DNA of 64,000 nt, from positions 3,529,350-3,593,349 of the forward strand of contig OZ023206.1 in the NCBI GenBank assembly GCA_963995525.1. Direction: 5' to 3'. Positions 28,901-43,900 of this stretch are shown here, piece by piece. The notes under the pieces were generated by a model. The model was given only the letters and a program-made list of their open reading frames with translations, was not told the DNA's origin and made no database searches. This DNA is from Escarpia spicata (taxonomy: Eukaryota > Annelida > Polychaeta > Sabellida > Siboglinidae). The stretch's first letter is position 1; each line of letters opens with the position of its first letter. The translations under genes and the position numbers were made by a program.

Positions 28901-31900
28901 TCGTGAGCTGTTCCGGGGGGTTTCTGTTCCATTGTGGTTTTCTGACATTTGCTCTTGGTGTATTCCATGTTGTGTGGCGTAGAGCTCAGCCGAGGTAAGC
29001 ACAATAGACGTAGACATTCCCTTGTTCGTCTTTCTAGCTCTCTCTTTAAATAACTTGTTTTACGTATATTCACGTCGTTGCACATATCATTACTATGCAC
29101 CAACTGTGTCACTAATAAACATATTTAGTGACAGTCACTAAATATGTCCGGAAATATTGTCTAAGATTATTCGTATGCCTTAAAATTAAAATGTTATTAG
29201 TATCAGTAATTGATGTATTTAATGTAATTGTTTAATTAATTAAGATTGAAATGTTTTACAAATACAATTGCATCTGGGTTTTGTTTTTGTGTTTAAATTT
29301 GTACCATAAGCTGGAAATATTTTCTTCAACACTTCACATATTTTCAGTTGAGCAAACTAAAGTTTTTTATCACACATCATAAAAACATGTATATCGAAGC
29401 AATTTTATTAACACAAAATGCATTTGTCATGATTAGTTAGCTTGTAGATACTATTCTGCACAAGAACAATATTGCGCACTACTGCGCACTACTGCGCACT
29501 ACTTGCACTGTTTGAGTAGATCACGTTCTTGTTCCTGTAACGTTTGTTATTTATTACCTTTGTGTTTGTGTGATGACCAGATGGGTGCCTTGTATGGAAC
29601 TGTGAAACTCTTCCAGTGTACAGTTGAAACTCTTCCAGTGTACAGTTGAAACTCTTCCAGTGGACAGTTGAAACTCTTCCAGTGGACAGTTGAAACTCTT
29701 CCAGTGTACAGTTGAAACTCTTCCAGTGGACAGTTGAAACTCTTCCAATGGACAGTTGAAACTCTTCCAGTGGACAGTTGAAACTCTTCCAGTGGACAGT
29801 TGAAACTCTTCCAGTGGCAGTTGAAACTCTTCCAGTGGACAGTTGAAACTCTTCCAGTGGCAGTTGAAACTCCTCCAGTGGACAGTTGAAACTCTTCCAG
29901 TTGACAGTTGAAACTCTTCCAGTGGCAGTTGAAACTCTTCCAGTGGACAGTTGAAACTCTTCCAGCGTACAGTTGAAACTCTTCCAGTGGACAGTTGAAA
30001 CTCTTCCAGTGGACAGTTGAAACTCTTCCAGTGGCAGTTGAAACTCTTCCAGTGGATAGTTGAAACTCTTCCAGTGGACAGTTGAAACTCTTCCAGTGTA
30101 CAGTTGAAACTTCCAGTGGACAGTTGAAACTCTTCCACTGGATAGTTGAAACTCTTCCACTGGATAGTTGAAACTCTTCCAGTGGACATTTGAAACTCCT
30201 CCAGTGGACAGTTGAAACTCCTCCAGTGGACAGTTGAAACTCTTCCAGTGGACAGTTGAAACTCCTCCAGTGAACAGTTGAAACTCTTCCAGTGGACAGT
30301 TGAAACTCCTCCAGTGGACAGTTGAAACTCCTCCAGTGGACAGTTGAAACTCTTCCAGTGGACAGTTGAAACTCCTCCAGTGGACAGTTGAAACTTTTCC
30401 ACTGGATAGTTGAAACTATTCCAGTGGACAGTTGAAACTCCTCCAATGGACAGTTGAAACTCTTCCAGTGGACAGTTGAAACTCCTCCAATGGACAGTTG
30501 AAACTCTTCCAGTGGACAGTTGAAACTCCTCCAGTGGACAGTTGAAACTCTTCCACTGGACAGTTGAAACTCTTCAAATGGTCAATTGAAACTCTTCCAC
30601 TGGACAATTGAAACTCCTCCAGTGGACAGTTGAAACTCTTCAAATGGTCAGTTGAAAATTTTCCGCTGGATAGTTTAAACTCTTCCAGTGAACAGTTAAG
30701 ACTCTTCCAGTGGATAGTTGAGACTCTTCCAGTGGACAGTTGAAACCCTTCCAGTGGATAGTTGAGACTCTTCCAGTGGACAGTTGAAACCCTTCCGGTG
30801 GACAGTTGAAACTCTTCCACTGGATAGCTGAAACTCCTCCAGTGGACAGTTGAAACTCTTCCACTGAGTAGTTGACACTCTTCCAGTGGACAGCTGAAAC
30901 TCTTCCAGTGGATAGTTGAAACTCTTCTAGTGGATAGTTGAAACTTTTCCAGTGGATAGTTGAAACTCTTATTATGTATATAGTTGAAACTTCCCATGGA
31001 AGCTTTTATAGTGACTAGTTGAAATTCTTCACTTTCAGCCATTTTAATTTTGCCATATTTTCATGTTTTACTGTAATAAACCTCCTTTGCACCTGCTGAA
31101 ACTGTTATTAGCTAATTCAAGAAAATATCAAACTTCTGTAGTGCTGAAACAGGTTTTGTAAATCAGCTTATTTCTTCATGAGTAGATTTGTTGATTGTTT
31201 CTGATACAGTTAGACTACTTCCAAGACGGGTAAAATCTTAGAATCTAAATACCAGCTGGTGAGACAGTGAAGTAGCCAATCACAAGCTGTCATTCATATC
31301 ATGTGACTAGATGGTATGCTATAAATAAATCTTGATTAAATATGACATCAAATATGACAGTTTAGTTTGTGAATTAATATGAGACTTTTGATATTTAAAT
31401 GATAAAGAAATAAGTTTTGTTATCTAGTTCTGATGATTATCCTTGAACATAACAATCATTCTAAAGCAAATAATGATAATGAACAAACACAAATTGAATA
31501 TTCATTTATATGGATGGCCTTTGAGCAAACTTCAGACTCAGAGGGCAGCTGTATTTTATTTCCTTGTGATTATTCTCCTCAGATATCATATAAACATGTT
31601 TTCTCATAAAACACATGGCGTGTCAGTATTACTGGTGTGTCAGTAATACCATGGTGTATCAGTAATACCATGGTGTGTCAGTATTACTGATGTGTCAGTA
31701 ATACCATGGTGTGTCAGTATTACTGGTGTGTCAGTAATACCATGGTGTGTCAGTATTACTGGTGTGTCAGTAATACCATGGTGTGTCAGTATTACTGATG
31801 TGTCAGTAATACCATGGTGTGTCAGTATTACTGGTGTGTCAGTAATACCATGGTGTGTCAGTATTACTGGTGTGTCAGTAATACCATGGTGTGTCAGTAT

Positions 31901-34900
31901 TACTGATGTGTCAGTAATACCATGGTGTGTCAGTATTACTGATGTGTCAGTAATACCATGGTGTGTCAGTATTACTGGTGTGTCAGTAATACCATGGTGT
32001 GTCAGTAATACCATGGTGTGTCAGTATTACTGATGTGTCAGTAATACCATGGTGTGTCAGTAATACCATGGTGTGTCAGTAATACCATGGTGTGTCAGTA
32101 ACAGTGTTTCCCCTGGTATATAACAAGCGAGGCGGGCCGCCTCACCGTTTTTCTATGCCGCCTCGCCCAAAATATTCCAAAATTGCCGCCTCGTAACTAT
32201 TTCATACACCCATTTTTTTCGTTCTTTCACGGTATATTCACTGTCGGCGAGCGGCGCGTAATGACACCACAAAGTCACTTATATTACTGCAAAATTGCAG
32301 ATCCGGACTTTTTTGAAACCCAAATAAAAACCGTGCATCCTAATCCTATTCACTAGTCGGCATTTGTATCGAATCCTGACCCTGTTGAAGCTCAAATAGC
32401 GACCCGGTTTGCACTAGTCTGTGCCGCTGCGGCCGTGCATTACTGCACAGCGTGCGTAAAAAAGAGATATATATATAGCAGCGTATGTTGATACAAACCG
32501 GGGCGCTATTTACGCCTCAAATGGATGTAAGACGCAACATTCTTAAAGGTAAATATGCCTAGGATAATGTTGAATGATGGAACTGCAGTGTATCTCACTG
32601 AGGTTTCAAAGTTAAGCAAAACTCAAGCGGCAAAATCAATGACGAAGTGGGTCCGGATTCGACGCAAATGCCCACAAGTCTATTCAACTAATGTTCTAAG
32701 CGGTTTTGTTTTAGCAAAATAAGGAATGTGATTCGTAAGATATCTTTGTGCTAAATATATATTACATATTCCGACAAAGTTGTGCAAACAAACTTTTTGG
32801 AAAGTTGATTTGTTTGAAATACTTACGAATATAAACCACCGAAGTTCACATCTCATAAAAAAATGCCTACTACCCAAAACCATGTATACTAACGGGTTAT
32901 CAATAACTTGGGTTAGACAATGATATGTTTGCACAGCAATTGGATGTACTAAACAACTTATACTGTTTTATAAAAAGGACACAATTTGAGAAACATTCTT
33001 GCGATTAATAGAAACATACTTTTGTGGCATTCCAGAAATGACTGTTTAATTAATTGTATAGCATTCTAGCAAACAAATAAAATATAATCTTTTGAACATA
33101 AACCACCAATTTACCATAATATTATGATACTAAAATAATTTAAAGGTGTTGATGAAAGAGTCTTCAGATGATACCACTGGATGCTTCCCAGAGAAGTCGA
33201 GATGGGGTTCGACTGAACAGGTCTGCCAGGGAGTAAAGTGTAAAGTGTTTTTAGCAGTCCTGTGCTATATAAGAACTTACCGTTTACTTTTTTATTGACG
33301 TCAGCGAGGTAACAAGGCTTAGGGTTAGTGCAAGAAAACATAACCATAACCAAGTACCAGTGGTCAAGTGGAAACCACACCTCTACTGAGTAGCAGTGGT
33401 AAAATGGAAACCACACCTCAACAGGATGAAACAATCATGATTACTGACTTTTATCAATCATGATTACTACATTTATAAGTAGTGTCTTATTGTTTTATAT
33501 CTTCCCCTCTATATTCAAGAGTAAAGGTTAAAACGTACCTCAGAATGCACCATTTTAAAGCTAATTTTAAAATGCTCCCCAAACCCCCTAGCAACGCTTC
33601 GCACCTGCGGCACTCGTGTACCCCAACCCTACCACCTCACCCATCATTTCACCCAGGGGAAACACTGAGTAATACCATGAATTGTCTGTAATACCACGAT
33701 GTATAAGTAATACCATGATGCATCAGTAATGCCATATTGCATCGGTAATGCCAAGACATATCAGTATCACCATTACAGTGTTGTCAAGTTTAGCACTTCT
33801 CGTGTCTGTTCAATTACTCGGACACAATTGTGAAATAAATTCTAGGAAATCAGAGCCATCTTTGAACTAGTCTGGTCTTTATATTGATCCAGTTGGTGTG
33901 CAAGGTGCAAACTGCTTGTTGTCTTGTGCTTAAACAACTGCTGCCTTCTTTAGCAAATCTCATTTGACTACAAATTCAATTTCTATGCTGCAGTGTTTCG
34001 TGAATAGAAAAGACCTTGTTCGAGAGTTTGGATAGAACTCTGTAGACGGTCAGGTTATTTGTGGTAATGATATTTAGATGGCACTTTAGTAGACATCACT
34101 ATGTTTACATGCGACATACTAACTGGACATGGTGTTATCTTTATTCCCCACAGGGCAACTGGGTAAGCCAGCATTGTTGTAGGCTTGCAGTGTTCCATTT
34201 TACCCTTCAGTATTTACACCCATCTTTCCCCTTGGCATGTTACTTAACTCTTCCACTGTTCTATTTTACATGTGTGTGTGTTTAGTTGTGAGTGAGTGCC
34301 CATAGAATTAGTTGTAGATTGCAGTGTCTCCCCCGATATTGTTGTCACTTAGAATCCAGTGCTTCTTGTAGTATAGTAAAGACTGCCAAATCAGCCGCAC
34401 ACCCAAATCAGCCTCATTGAAGACTGTCGCTATCGTCATTAGGCTATTTATTTTTGACATCGTCTGATCTCTTATTGGCTCAGATACGAACTGGCTGCAT
34501 GATAGACAAGCAGGTCAACATAGGCTAAGACAATTTATGGCATTACCATCTCTTCACAAAATGGATTTCTGTCATTCTATAATTATATGGACTCCACTTA
34601 CTGCAGTTTTCAAATAATTAGTTTGCACATTGTTAATGAAATAGGTATTAGAGGTTTAGAATACAGCTCTTGTGCGCAAGAGTTTAGGTTTTTGTTAAAA
34701 CTACATTTTATATTAATATTTTTAAGTAATACAGTTTTGACACCCACCAGTATACGTGAAACTCTTATTGGTATCTAATGACATTTTGTACCCCGAAGTT
34801 TACATTAAATTGTCCCTTCAACTACAAGTGTAATGACAGGGCATAGTTTACCATGGTTGAAGTGGTAAGTTTTTTGTAAGTTAATTAATTTTGTAAGTTA

Positions 34901-37900
34901 ATTCATTGGTGTTGTCTGCATTGATGTTTGAATTTTCTCCCATCATGCATCAGTGTTTGACCTACTTTTAGGTGAACTGCATTTGGTCTTGTACATTCAC
35001 TTTCTTGACAATTCTGACGTGTTTTTCATTATTAACCTTGCTTGTGATTTTGATACTTTCTAATTTGACGCATGTTCTGTGGCACGTACTAGTTGAGTCT
35101 TAGCTTCTCAGCCTAAGAAGCCAATGTGTCCGTAGTCTCCTGTCCTACATAGCTCCTTGCATGTTCCCAGGCCCTGGCCACAATCCTGATTGAGTGAGGT
35201 TGATATGTTCTGCATGTGTTAGTCAGCGGCAGAAGTCGATTGTCTCTCTATTATGTAGCTCAATGCAGCTGGAGATATGACATATTAGGGGACTGTTTCA
35301 CAAACACTCATGGGAGCTGATAAGCCTAATTTTGCACTTAAAAATTGCTCCTTAGCAGTGTACTGAACACTGTCTATACCAGAGTGCGCCGCTGGGACAT
35401 TTGCTGGTGTGTCAGGGAAATAGTTTTCCCTGTGATACAGACACTGGGACACTTGCTGGTGTGTCAGGGAAATAGTTTCCGCTGTGATACATACACTGGG
35501 ACACTTTTGCTGGTGTGTCAGGGAAATAGTTTCCCCTGTGATACAGACACTGGGACACTTTTGCTGGTGTGTCAGGGAAATAGTTTCCCCTGTGATACAG
35601 ACACTGGGACACTTGCTGGTGTGTCAGGGAAATAGTTTCCCCTGTGATACAAACACTAGGACACTCGCTGGTGTGTCATGAAATAGTCTCCTCTGTGATA
35701 CAGACTCTTACAGAGGTGTTTTTTTGCATTTTGAAAAAACTCCTTCAATTTAACAGTGAGTGATAGAGTTTGGCTATTTAGCAGCAGTTATCTTTACAAC
35801 TTTAATGTGATTCATCTGTTGAGTCGCAGTAGTCAAGTCACACAGGCCTAACTGTCACCTAAGACAACCTTCGTTTGATTCTACCTACCACAATTTTTTA
35901 ATCTGGCCAATTTTGTTCACCCTACACTGTCCACGTCTTGGAAGAGATGCTAAAAGCCACGGGCCCTTCTATTTGGAGTCTATTTCAGGGAAGTCAAAGA
36001 AAACCTATTGTTGGCTCTCAGAGTGGTGATCTCTGCCCCACCCTGAACCTACGCATGTATGTTTGTATGCTTTGTATGATACAAATACGCCAGGCTCAGG
36101 TTACTTACACAATGTGTGGCAACAGAAAAGCGAGCTATAATGACAGTCGGAGCTGAGGTTTCCTGGGATTTTGGCACATATTATATTGTATTCCCACTGG
36201 CGCATATTACATCAATAACAGTATCTGTCTGTCGGTTTATATGTCGCAGTTGCCGCAGTAAATGAGTTTTCCTACGTCACTGGTTCGTTTAATGGCCCCC
36301 GGCGAATCATATACTCTTGTTATTTATTGATGAGTTCATCACCAGACAACAGAGTTGATTAGTGTCACACTGTCTGACAAGACAAAGTAGTTCCCTGATC
36401 CAGAAAATGACATCACAATCAGAATTATGTGTGACCTGTCTTACCAGTAATGTTGATATATGTGCATTGCACTAGTTGGGAGGTATGACATCTGCCTTAT
36501 CAATTTATCCTGCATACAGTTCTCACTCGCACCTTATGTTTTTGTCATCAAGAAAAATGACTAGGCCAGAATTTCAATGTGTATGATGGTCTGTGCAACA
36601 TTTTCATATGCCTGTCAGCCATTGTGTAAGATTGACGGACATTGTTGCTAGGCAACAGTTTTGGAAGTACGAATTTCGATATTTGCAGAAAAATTGTCAT
36701 GTGGGCTCTTTGAGTTATCAGCCTCATCAAAAAGTTGACCGTCTCAGGTGTTCATAATGTCACTAGCGCCCCCTGGTGTTAAATACATCACCAGCACCCC
36801 CTGGTGGTGACCTGCTGTCACTAACAGCCTCACTGGTGTTTCAGCTGAACAAAGCGAAGGACAAGGAGCAAGTGAAGGCAGCCATAGAGAACTACCAGTC
36901 CGTCCTGCGCACCAGCACCAATACAGGGAACCTCAAGAAGTTTGTCGAGTCATTCCTTAAGTAAGTCACTCGCAGGGACGAAGTTCGTCGTCTCGGTTTG
37001 TTGGGAGACCTGTCGTAGATGCGTAGAAATTTAAACAGTATAAATTAAATCAACATTTACTATACTAAACAATCTTATTTGTGTTAGCATTCTCCATTTT
37101 GTAATACGCTGTTGATATTAGGGATCATCTCAGAATGTTGATGTTAGGAATCATCTCAGAATGTTGATGTCCGATATCAGACAAATTATTTTCATCTGGC
37201 CTCAAGTCCCCCCACCCCCCACCCCCCATCCCCCACCGCTCCAGATGAAAGTTTGTAAACATTGGTATGATGATACCAGTATATTAACAGTATCAGTCAG
37301 AAGCATAAAATATCGATGTCCAACACCACACAAAACTTCTACTGACCCCCTAGCTCCAAACAAAAGTAATTTTTCTGATATCAGACATCGATGTTCTGAC
37401 ATGATTCCGTATATATTTTATTATAATTTTAATGTACAATATTGTAGTAACTTCCTTGTCTCCTCATACGGCGGGAGTAAAACATTATACAATATTGTAG
37501 TAACTTCCTTGTCTCCTCATACGGTGGGAGTACAACATTATACAATATTGTAGTAACTTCCTTGTCTCCTCATACGGTGAGAGTACAACATTATACAATA
37601 TTGTAGTAACTTCCTTGTCTCCTCATACGGCGGGAGTACAACAATATACAATATTGTAGTAACTTCCTTGTCTCCTCATACGGCGGGAGTACAACAATAT
37701 ACAATATTGTAGTAACTTCCTTGTCTCCTCATACGGTGGGAGTACAACATTATACAATATTGTAGTAACTTCCTTGTCTCCTCATACGGTGGGAGCACAA
37801 CATTATACAGTATTGTAGTAACTTCCTTGTCTCCTCATACGGCGGGAGCACAGCATTATACAATATTGTAGTAACTTCCTTGTCTCCTCATACGGCGGGA

Positions 37901-40900
37901 GTACAACAATATACAATATTGTAGTAACTTCCTTGTCTCCTCATACGGCGGGAGTACAACATTATACAATATTGTAGTAACTTCCTTGTCTCCTCATATG
38001 GTGGGAGTACAACATTATACAATATTGTAGTAACTTCCTTGTCTCCTCATACGGTGAGAGTACAACATTATACAATATTGTAGTAACTTCCTTGTCTCCT
38101 CATACGGCGGGAGTACAACAATATACAATATTGTAGTAACTTCCTTGTCTCCTCATACGGCGGGAGTACAACAATATACAATATTGTAGTAACTTCCTTG
38201 TCTCCTCATACGGTGGGAGTACAACATTATACAATATTGTAGTAACTTCCTTGTCTCCTCATACGGTGGGAGCACAACATTATACAGTATTGTAGTAACT
38301 TCCTTGTCTCCTCATACGGCGGGAGCACAGCATTATACAATATTGTAGTAACTTCCTTGTCTCCTCATACGGCGGGAGTACAACAATATACAATATTGTA
38401 GTAACTTCCTTGTCTCCTCATACGGCGGGAGTACAACATTATACAATATTGTAGTAACTTCCTTGTCTCCTCATACGGCGGGAGTACAGCATTATACAAT
38501 ATTGTAGTAACTTCCTTGTCTCCTCATACGGCGGGAGTACAGCATTATACAATATTGTAGTAACTTCCTTATCTCCTGATACGGCGGGATTACAACATTA
38601 TACAATATTGTAGTAACTTCCTTGTCTCCTCATATGGCAGGAGCACAGCATTATACAATATTGTAGTCACTTCCTTGTCTCCTGATACGACGGGAGTACA
38701 ACATTATACAATATTGTAGTCACTTCCTTGTCTCCTCATACGGCGGGAGTACAACAATATACAATATTGTAGTAACTTCCTTGTCTCCTCATACGGTGGG
38801 AGTACAACATTATACAATATTGTAGTAACTTCCTTGTCTCCTCATACGGTGGGAGCACAACATTATACAGTATTTTAGTAACTTCCTTGTCTCCTCATAC
38901 GGCGGGAGCACAACATTATACAATATTGTAGTAACTTCCTTGTCTCCTCATACGGCGGGAGTACAACATTATACAATATTGTAGTAACTTCCTTGTCTCC
39001 TCATACGGCGGGAGTACAACATTATACAATATTGTAGTAACTTCCTTGTCTCCTCATACGGCGGGAGTACAACATTATACAATATTGTAGTAACTTCCTT
39101 GTCTCATACGGTGGGAGTACAACATTATACAATATTGTAGTAACTTCCTTGTCTCCTCATACGGTGGGAGTACAACATTATACAATATTGTAGTAACTTC
39201 CCCTTGTCTCCTCATACGGTGGGAGTACAGCATTATACAATCTTCTTTCCCTCTTCTTCTGTTTACGTTGTTATGTTTTTAGGAATTTGATTTCTATGTA
39301 CTGTAAAAAGTGACAGTAAAATTAGTTGATTTGAGATCCACTCTTTTTGGTCAGTTTTGAAACATCCTCCTGGTGTCATGCTTTCAAACAGATAACTTCC
39401 CCCTAAGAGGCCTAACGGGGGTGGCGAGATCTCACACTAACTTGCCAACTTGGGAGGTTTGCATTAATGTTGTGTAGAGACGTATCTATGACATATTGGA
39501 TGAGAACATCTGTTATGTAGCAAATTTTTTTTGCAGATATCAACCACATGGCAATGCACACATTTGGCAAGTGTGGATGTTAATTTGTGGGATGTTTTCT
39601 GTCAGGACAGATAATATCTGGTCACCTGATGGTGTGATTCTTTTTTTCAGACGTTCCAATCTCTCCGACCGACTCAAGAAGTTAACGTAAGTCAAACTTG
39701 TTGCTTTTCTTGTTAGACACACAGACACACAGACACACAGACACACAGATACACAGAAACGAAATATGACATGTGATACAACGTTTTAAAGGGGACATCG
39801 AGACGAGTGTTGTGAAATCTCAGCCAGATCCGTGCAGAACCGACGGGTGTGGAGACATTGGAGAGTGTCTGTTTATATCTCAGCAAAGGTTGGGCCTGTT
39901 TTTGACAAGCAAAAAGTGCCGACATTCGAGAAACGTGCAAGAGAGGCGACTTTTGTGCATGCAGTCGCAAATTACATACGGATGCGACGTCGTGTGTGAA
40001 ATCTCAGCCGGATCCGTGCAGAATTCAGCAGTGGAGAGAATTTAGAAATATCTTGCCTGCTTAAACACAGCCCCTGCAGTGTTGACTGTCTGGCATGTGC
40101 AAAAAAAACGAACCGGGCAACGAAACGTAACATGTGATACACCACCCAGATGCCATATGCTGTAATTTCAACAAGCTCTTTGCCTCCTGCCAGATGCCTT
40201 GTGCTGTAATTTCATCAAGTTGTTTGCCTCCTCCCAGATGCCATATGCTGTAATTTCAACAAGCTCTTTGCCTCCTGCCAGATGCCTTGTGCTGTAATTT
40301 TATCAAGTTGTTTGCCTCCTCCCAGATGCAATATGCTGTAATTTCACCAAGTTATTTGCCTCCCTACCAGATATTTGTGTGTTGTAATTTCACCAAGTTG
40401 TTTGCCTCCCTGCCAGATGCCCTGTGCTGCTGGTAGCGGGTAAGAAGTCCGTGTTCAACCAGACGACCAAGAACTTTCACCAGTCACTGGTGAAGCAGTG
40501 CGCAGACAAAGGTCGTGTGGAGTTCATCAGCATCGACGGGATCGCGAACATACTGGAGGAAGCGGTAGGTGCAGGGAGCAGTTATTGTCGTCACTAAACC
40601 GATTGACTCTCCACGGACCTGCTAAATTGATTTGCGAATAGTAATTGGGTCTTAAATAGAGCTGACGTTAGCACAGTTATCATATTAGACATACCCTCAC
40701 CTTCTGAGCACAGACGATTTACCCAGCTGGATTAGGTCGGATTTCGGGTCCTACTTCAAGTCATGACTATTCATTGTGCAGCCCAGATTCTACTGGCTTG
40801 GCGTCTGTCTCTTGTTTTCATTAATACTTGATTCCAGATTTGCCATGTGTTCCATTTGGAGGGAGGCAGTGAAGTATAATATTGTCATTTGTAATAATCA

Positions 40901-43900
40901 CCATCTGAGATATAGTACCATCTCCCCAAACCATTGAAATCAAGCGTAATTTTGCGAGATTTCGTTGCCAGTAGTCTTGACCAATAAGCGAGCAGCAGGT
41001 GAAGTTTCCGTTGTGATTTATTGCCCTATTCACCCACCGCACATTGCAGTAATTGCTGGATTACAGGGAGTTCAACATCGGGCGGGAGTCTAAAAAATTG
41101 TCATTAATAACTTGACATGCATTATGGATGGCCCCTAACTCACGCTGCTTTGATGCTGCGACTTGCATTGCATTGTGGGTGTTATTTAATTATTTGTGGG
41201 CAGGACTTGTGTATCCTGGGCTTGATCCCACCACGTCATCCTAGGCCCTGTTTGTCCATAGCCCTGTGTAACGTCTTCTTCTTCCCTTGCAGCCTGACAA
41301 ACTGGCAGAGAGCTTCCAATACTTCCTTCAGGGACTTGGCGTGGGTAAGTTCTTCCCCACAGGGATGCAGCTTTAAAGGAAGGGGCCTTAGAGGTGCCTC
41401 CACAATTCAATTTAGCACTCGTCGTATTTCAAATTCTTTTTGCAGAAAAGCCAAACTACATAGTGCCCACTACGATATGCTAGTGTCCACTACGACATGC
41501 CAGTGTCCACTACGACATGCCGGTGCCCACTACGGCATGCCGGTGCCCACTACGACATGCCGGTGCCCACTACGACATGCCGGTGTCCACTACGACATGC
41601 CGGTGTCCACTACGACATGCTGGTGCCCACTACGACATGCTGGTGCCCACTACGACATGCTGGTGTCCACTACGACATGCTAGTGCCCGCCACGACATGC
41701 TAGTGCCCGCCACGACATGCTAGTGCCCGCCACGACATGCTAGTGCCCGCCACGACATGCTAGTGCCCGCCACGACATGCTGGTATCGACTATGACATGC
41801 TAGTGCCCACCACGACATGCTAGTGTCCACTATGACATGCTAGTGCCCACCACGACATGCTAGTGTCCACTATGACATGCTAGTGCCCACCACGACATGC
41901 TAGTGTCCACTATGACATGCTAGTGCCCACCACAACATGCTAGTGTCCATTATGACATGCTAGTGTCCACTATGACATGCTAGTGCCCACCACAACATGC
42001 TAGTGCCCACCACAACATGCTAGTGTCCACTACGACATGCTAGTGCCCACTACGACATGCTAGTGTCCACCACGACATGCTAGTGCCCACCACGACATGC
42101 TAGTGCCCACCACGACATGCTAGTGTCCACCACGACATGCTAGTGTCCACCACGACATGCTAGTGTCCACCACGACATGCTAGTGCCCACCACGACATGC
42201 TAGTGTCCACCACGACATGCTAGTGTCCACCACGACATTCTAGTGTCCACCACGACATGCTATTGTCCACCACGACATGCTAGTGCCCACCACGACATGC
42301 TAGTGCCCACCACGACATGCTAGTGCCCACCACGACATGCTAGTGCCCACCACGACATGCTAGTGTCCACCACGACATGCTAGTGCCCACTACGACATGC
42401 TAGTGCCCTCTACGACATGCTAGTGCCCTCTACGACATGCTAGTGCCCACCACGACATGCTAGTGCCCACCACGACATGCTAGTGCCCACCACGACATGC
42501 TAGTGCCCACCACGACATGCTAGTGTCCACCACGACATGCTAGTGCCCACCACGACATGCTAGCTAGTGCCCACCACGACATGCTAGCTAGTGTCCACCA
42601 CGACATGCTAGCGTCCACCACGACATGCTAGCGCCCACCACGACATGCTAGCGCCCACCACGACATGCTAGCGCCCACCACGACATGCTAGCGCCCACCA
42701 CGACATGCTAGCGTCCACCACGACATGCTAGCGCCCACCACGACATGCTAGCGTCCACCACGACATGCTAGCGTCCACCACGACATGCTAGCGCCCACCA
42801 CGACATGCTAGCGCCCACCACGACATGCTAGCGCCCACCACGACATGCTAGCGCCCACCACGACATGCTAGCGCCCACCACGACATGCTAGCGTCCACCA
42901 CGACATGCTAGCGCCCACCACGACATGCTAGCGCCCACCACGACATGCTAGCGCCCACCACGACATGCTAGCGCCCACCACGACATGCTAGCGCCCACCA
43001 CGACATGCTAGTGCCCACCACGACATGCTAGTGCCCACCACGACATGCTAGTGTCCACTACGACATGCTAGTGCCCACTACGACATGCTAGTGTCCACTA
43101 CGACATGCTAGTGCCCACTACGACATGCTAGTGTCCACTACGACATGCTAGTGCCCACTACGACATGCTAGTTAGTTTGTGGAAACTTTCTGTGTAGTTT
43201 TGGTAGTCATCAGAATTACACAAACATTTGGCTTATTTCATTCGTGCCCATATTCCGTTGTTAGCCTGCAGGGAATATTTTGAGAAAAAATCAAATCGTT
43301 AATGTTCTTCTGAAGGGGGATTTATTATTCCCTGAAAATTTGGCACCAAGATGTAAATTGTTTAGGAGGAAAACACGCACAGACTCACACACAAGGTGGT
43401 GGTGATTATGATGGTGGGGGTGAGGGTGATTATGGTGGTGGGGGTGAGGGTGATTATGGTGGTGGGGGTGGTGGTGATTATGGTGGTGGTGATTATGGTA
43501 GTGATTGTGGGGGTGGTGGGGCTGGTGATGATTATGGTGGTGGTGTTGGTGATTATAGTAGTAGTGGTGATTATGGGAGTGGCGGGGGTGGTGGTAATTA
43601 TTATGGTGGTGGTGGTGGTGATTATGGTGGTGGTGAGGGTGGTGGTGGTGGTGATTATCGGAGTGGCGGTGATTATCGGAGTGGTAGTGGTGATTATGGT
43701 GGTGGTGGTGGTGATTATGGGAGTGGCGTGGGTGGTGGTGATTATGGGAGTGGTGATGGTGGTGGTGATTATGGTGGTGGTGGTGGCATAAAAATTTGGC
43801 ATTAAGATGCAAATTGTCTTTGAGGAAAACATTTATACGCATGCACGGACACACATGATAGCCGAGTCGTAGATAGTGTCTCACTACCTGTCCGTGTGTC

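Noticed and set aside
29489..31042. Long minus frames rich in VSTVHWKSFNCPLEEFQL
   Set aside because: Product of the 22-bp minisatellite; three overlapping frames show the same peptide.
37425..39240. Possible CRISPR array (regular about 53-bp units)
   Set aside because: Units are contiguous without unique spacers and lie in an intron of an animal gene.
43291..43884. His/Thr-rich minus frames and Val-rich plus frame
   Set aside because: Translations of the gattatggtggt array; no splice or start support.
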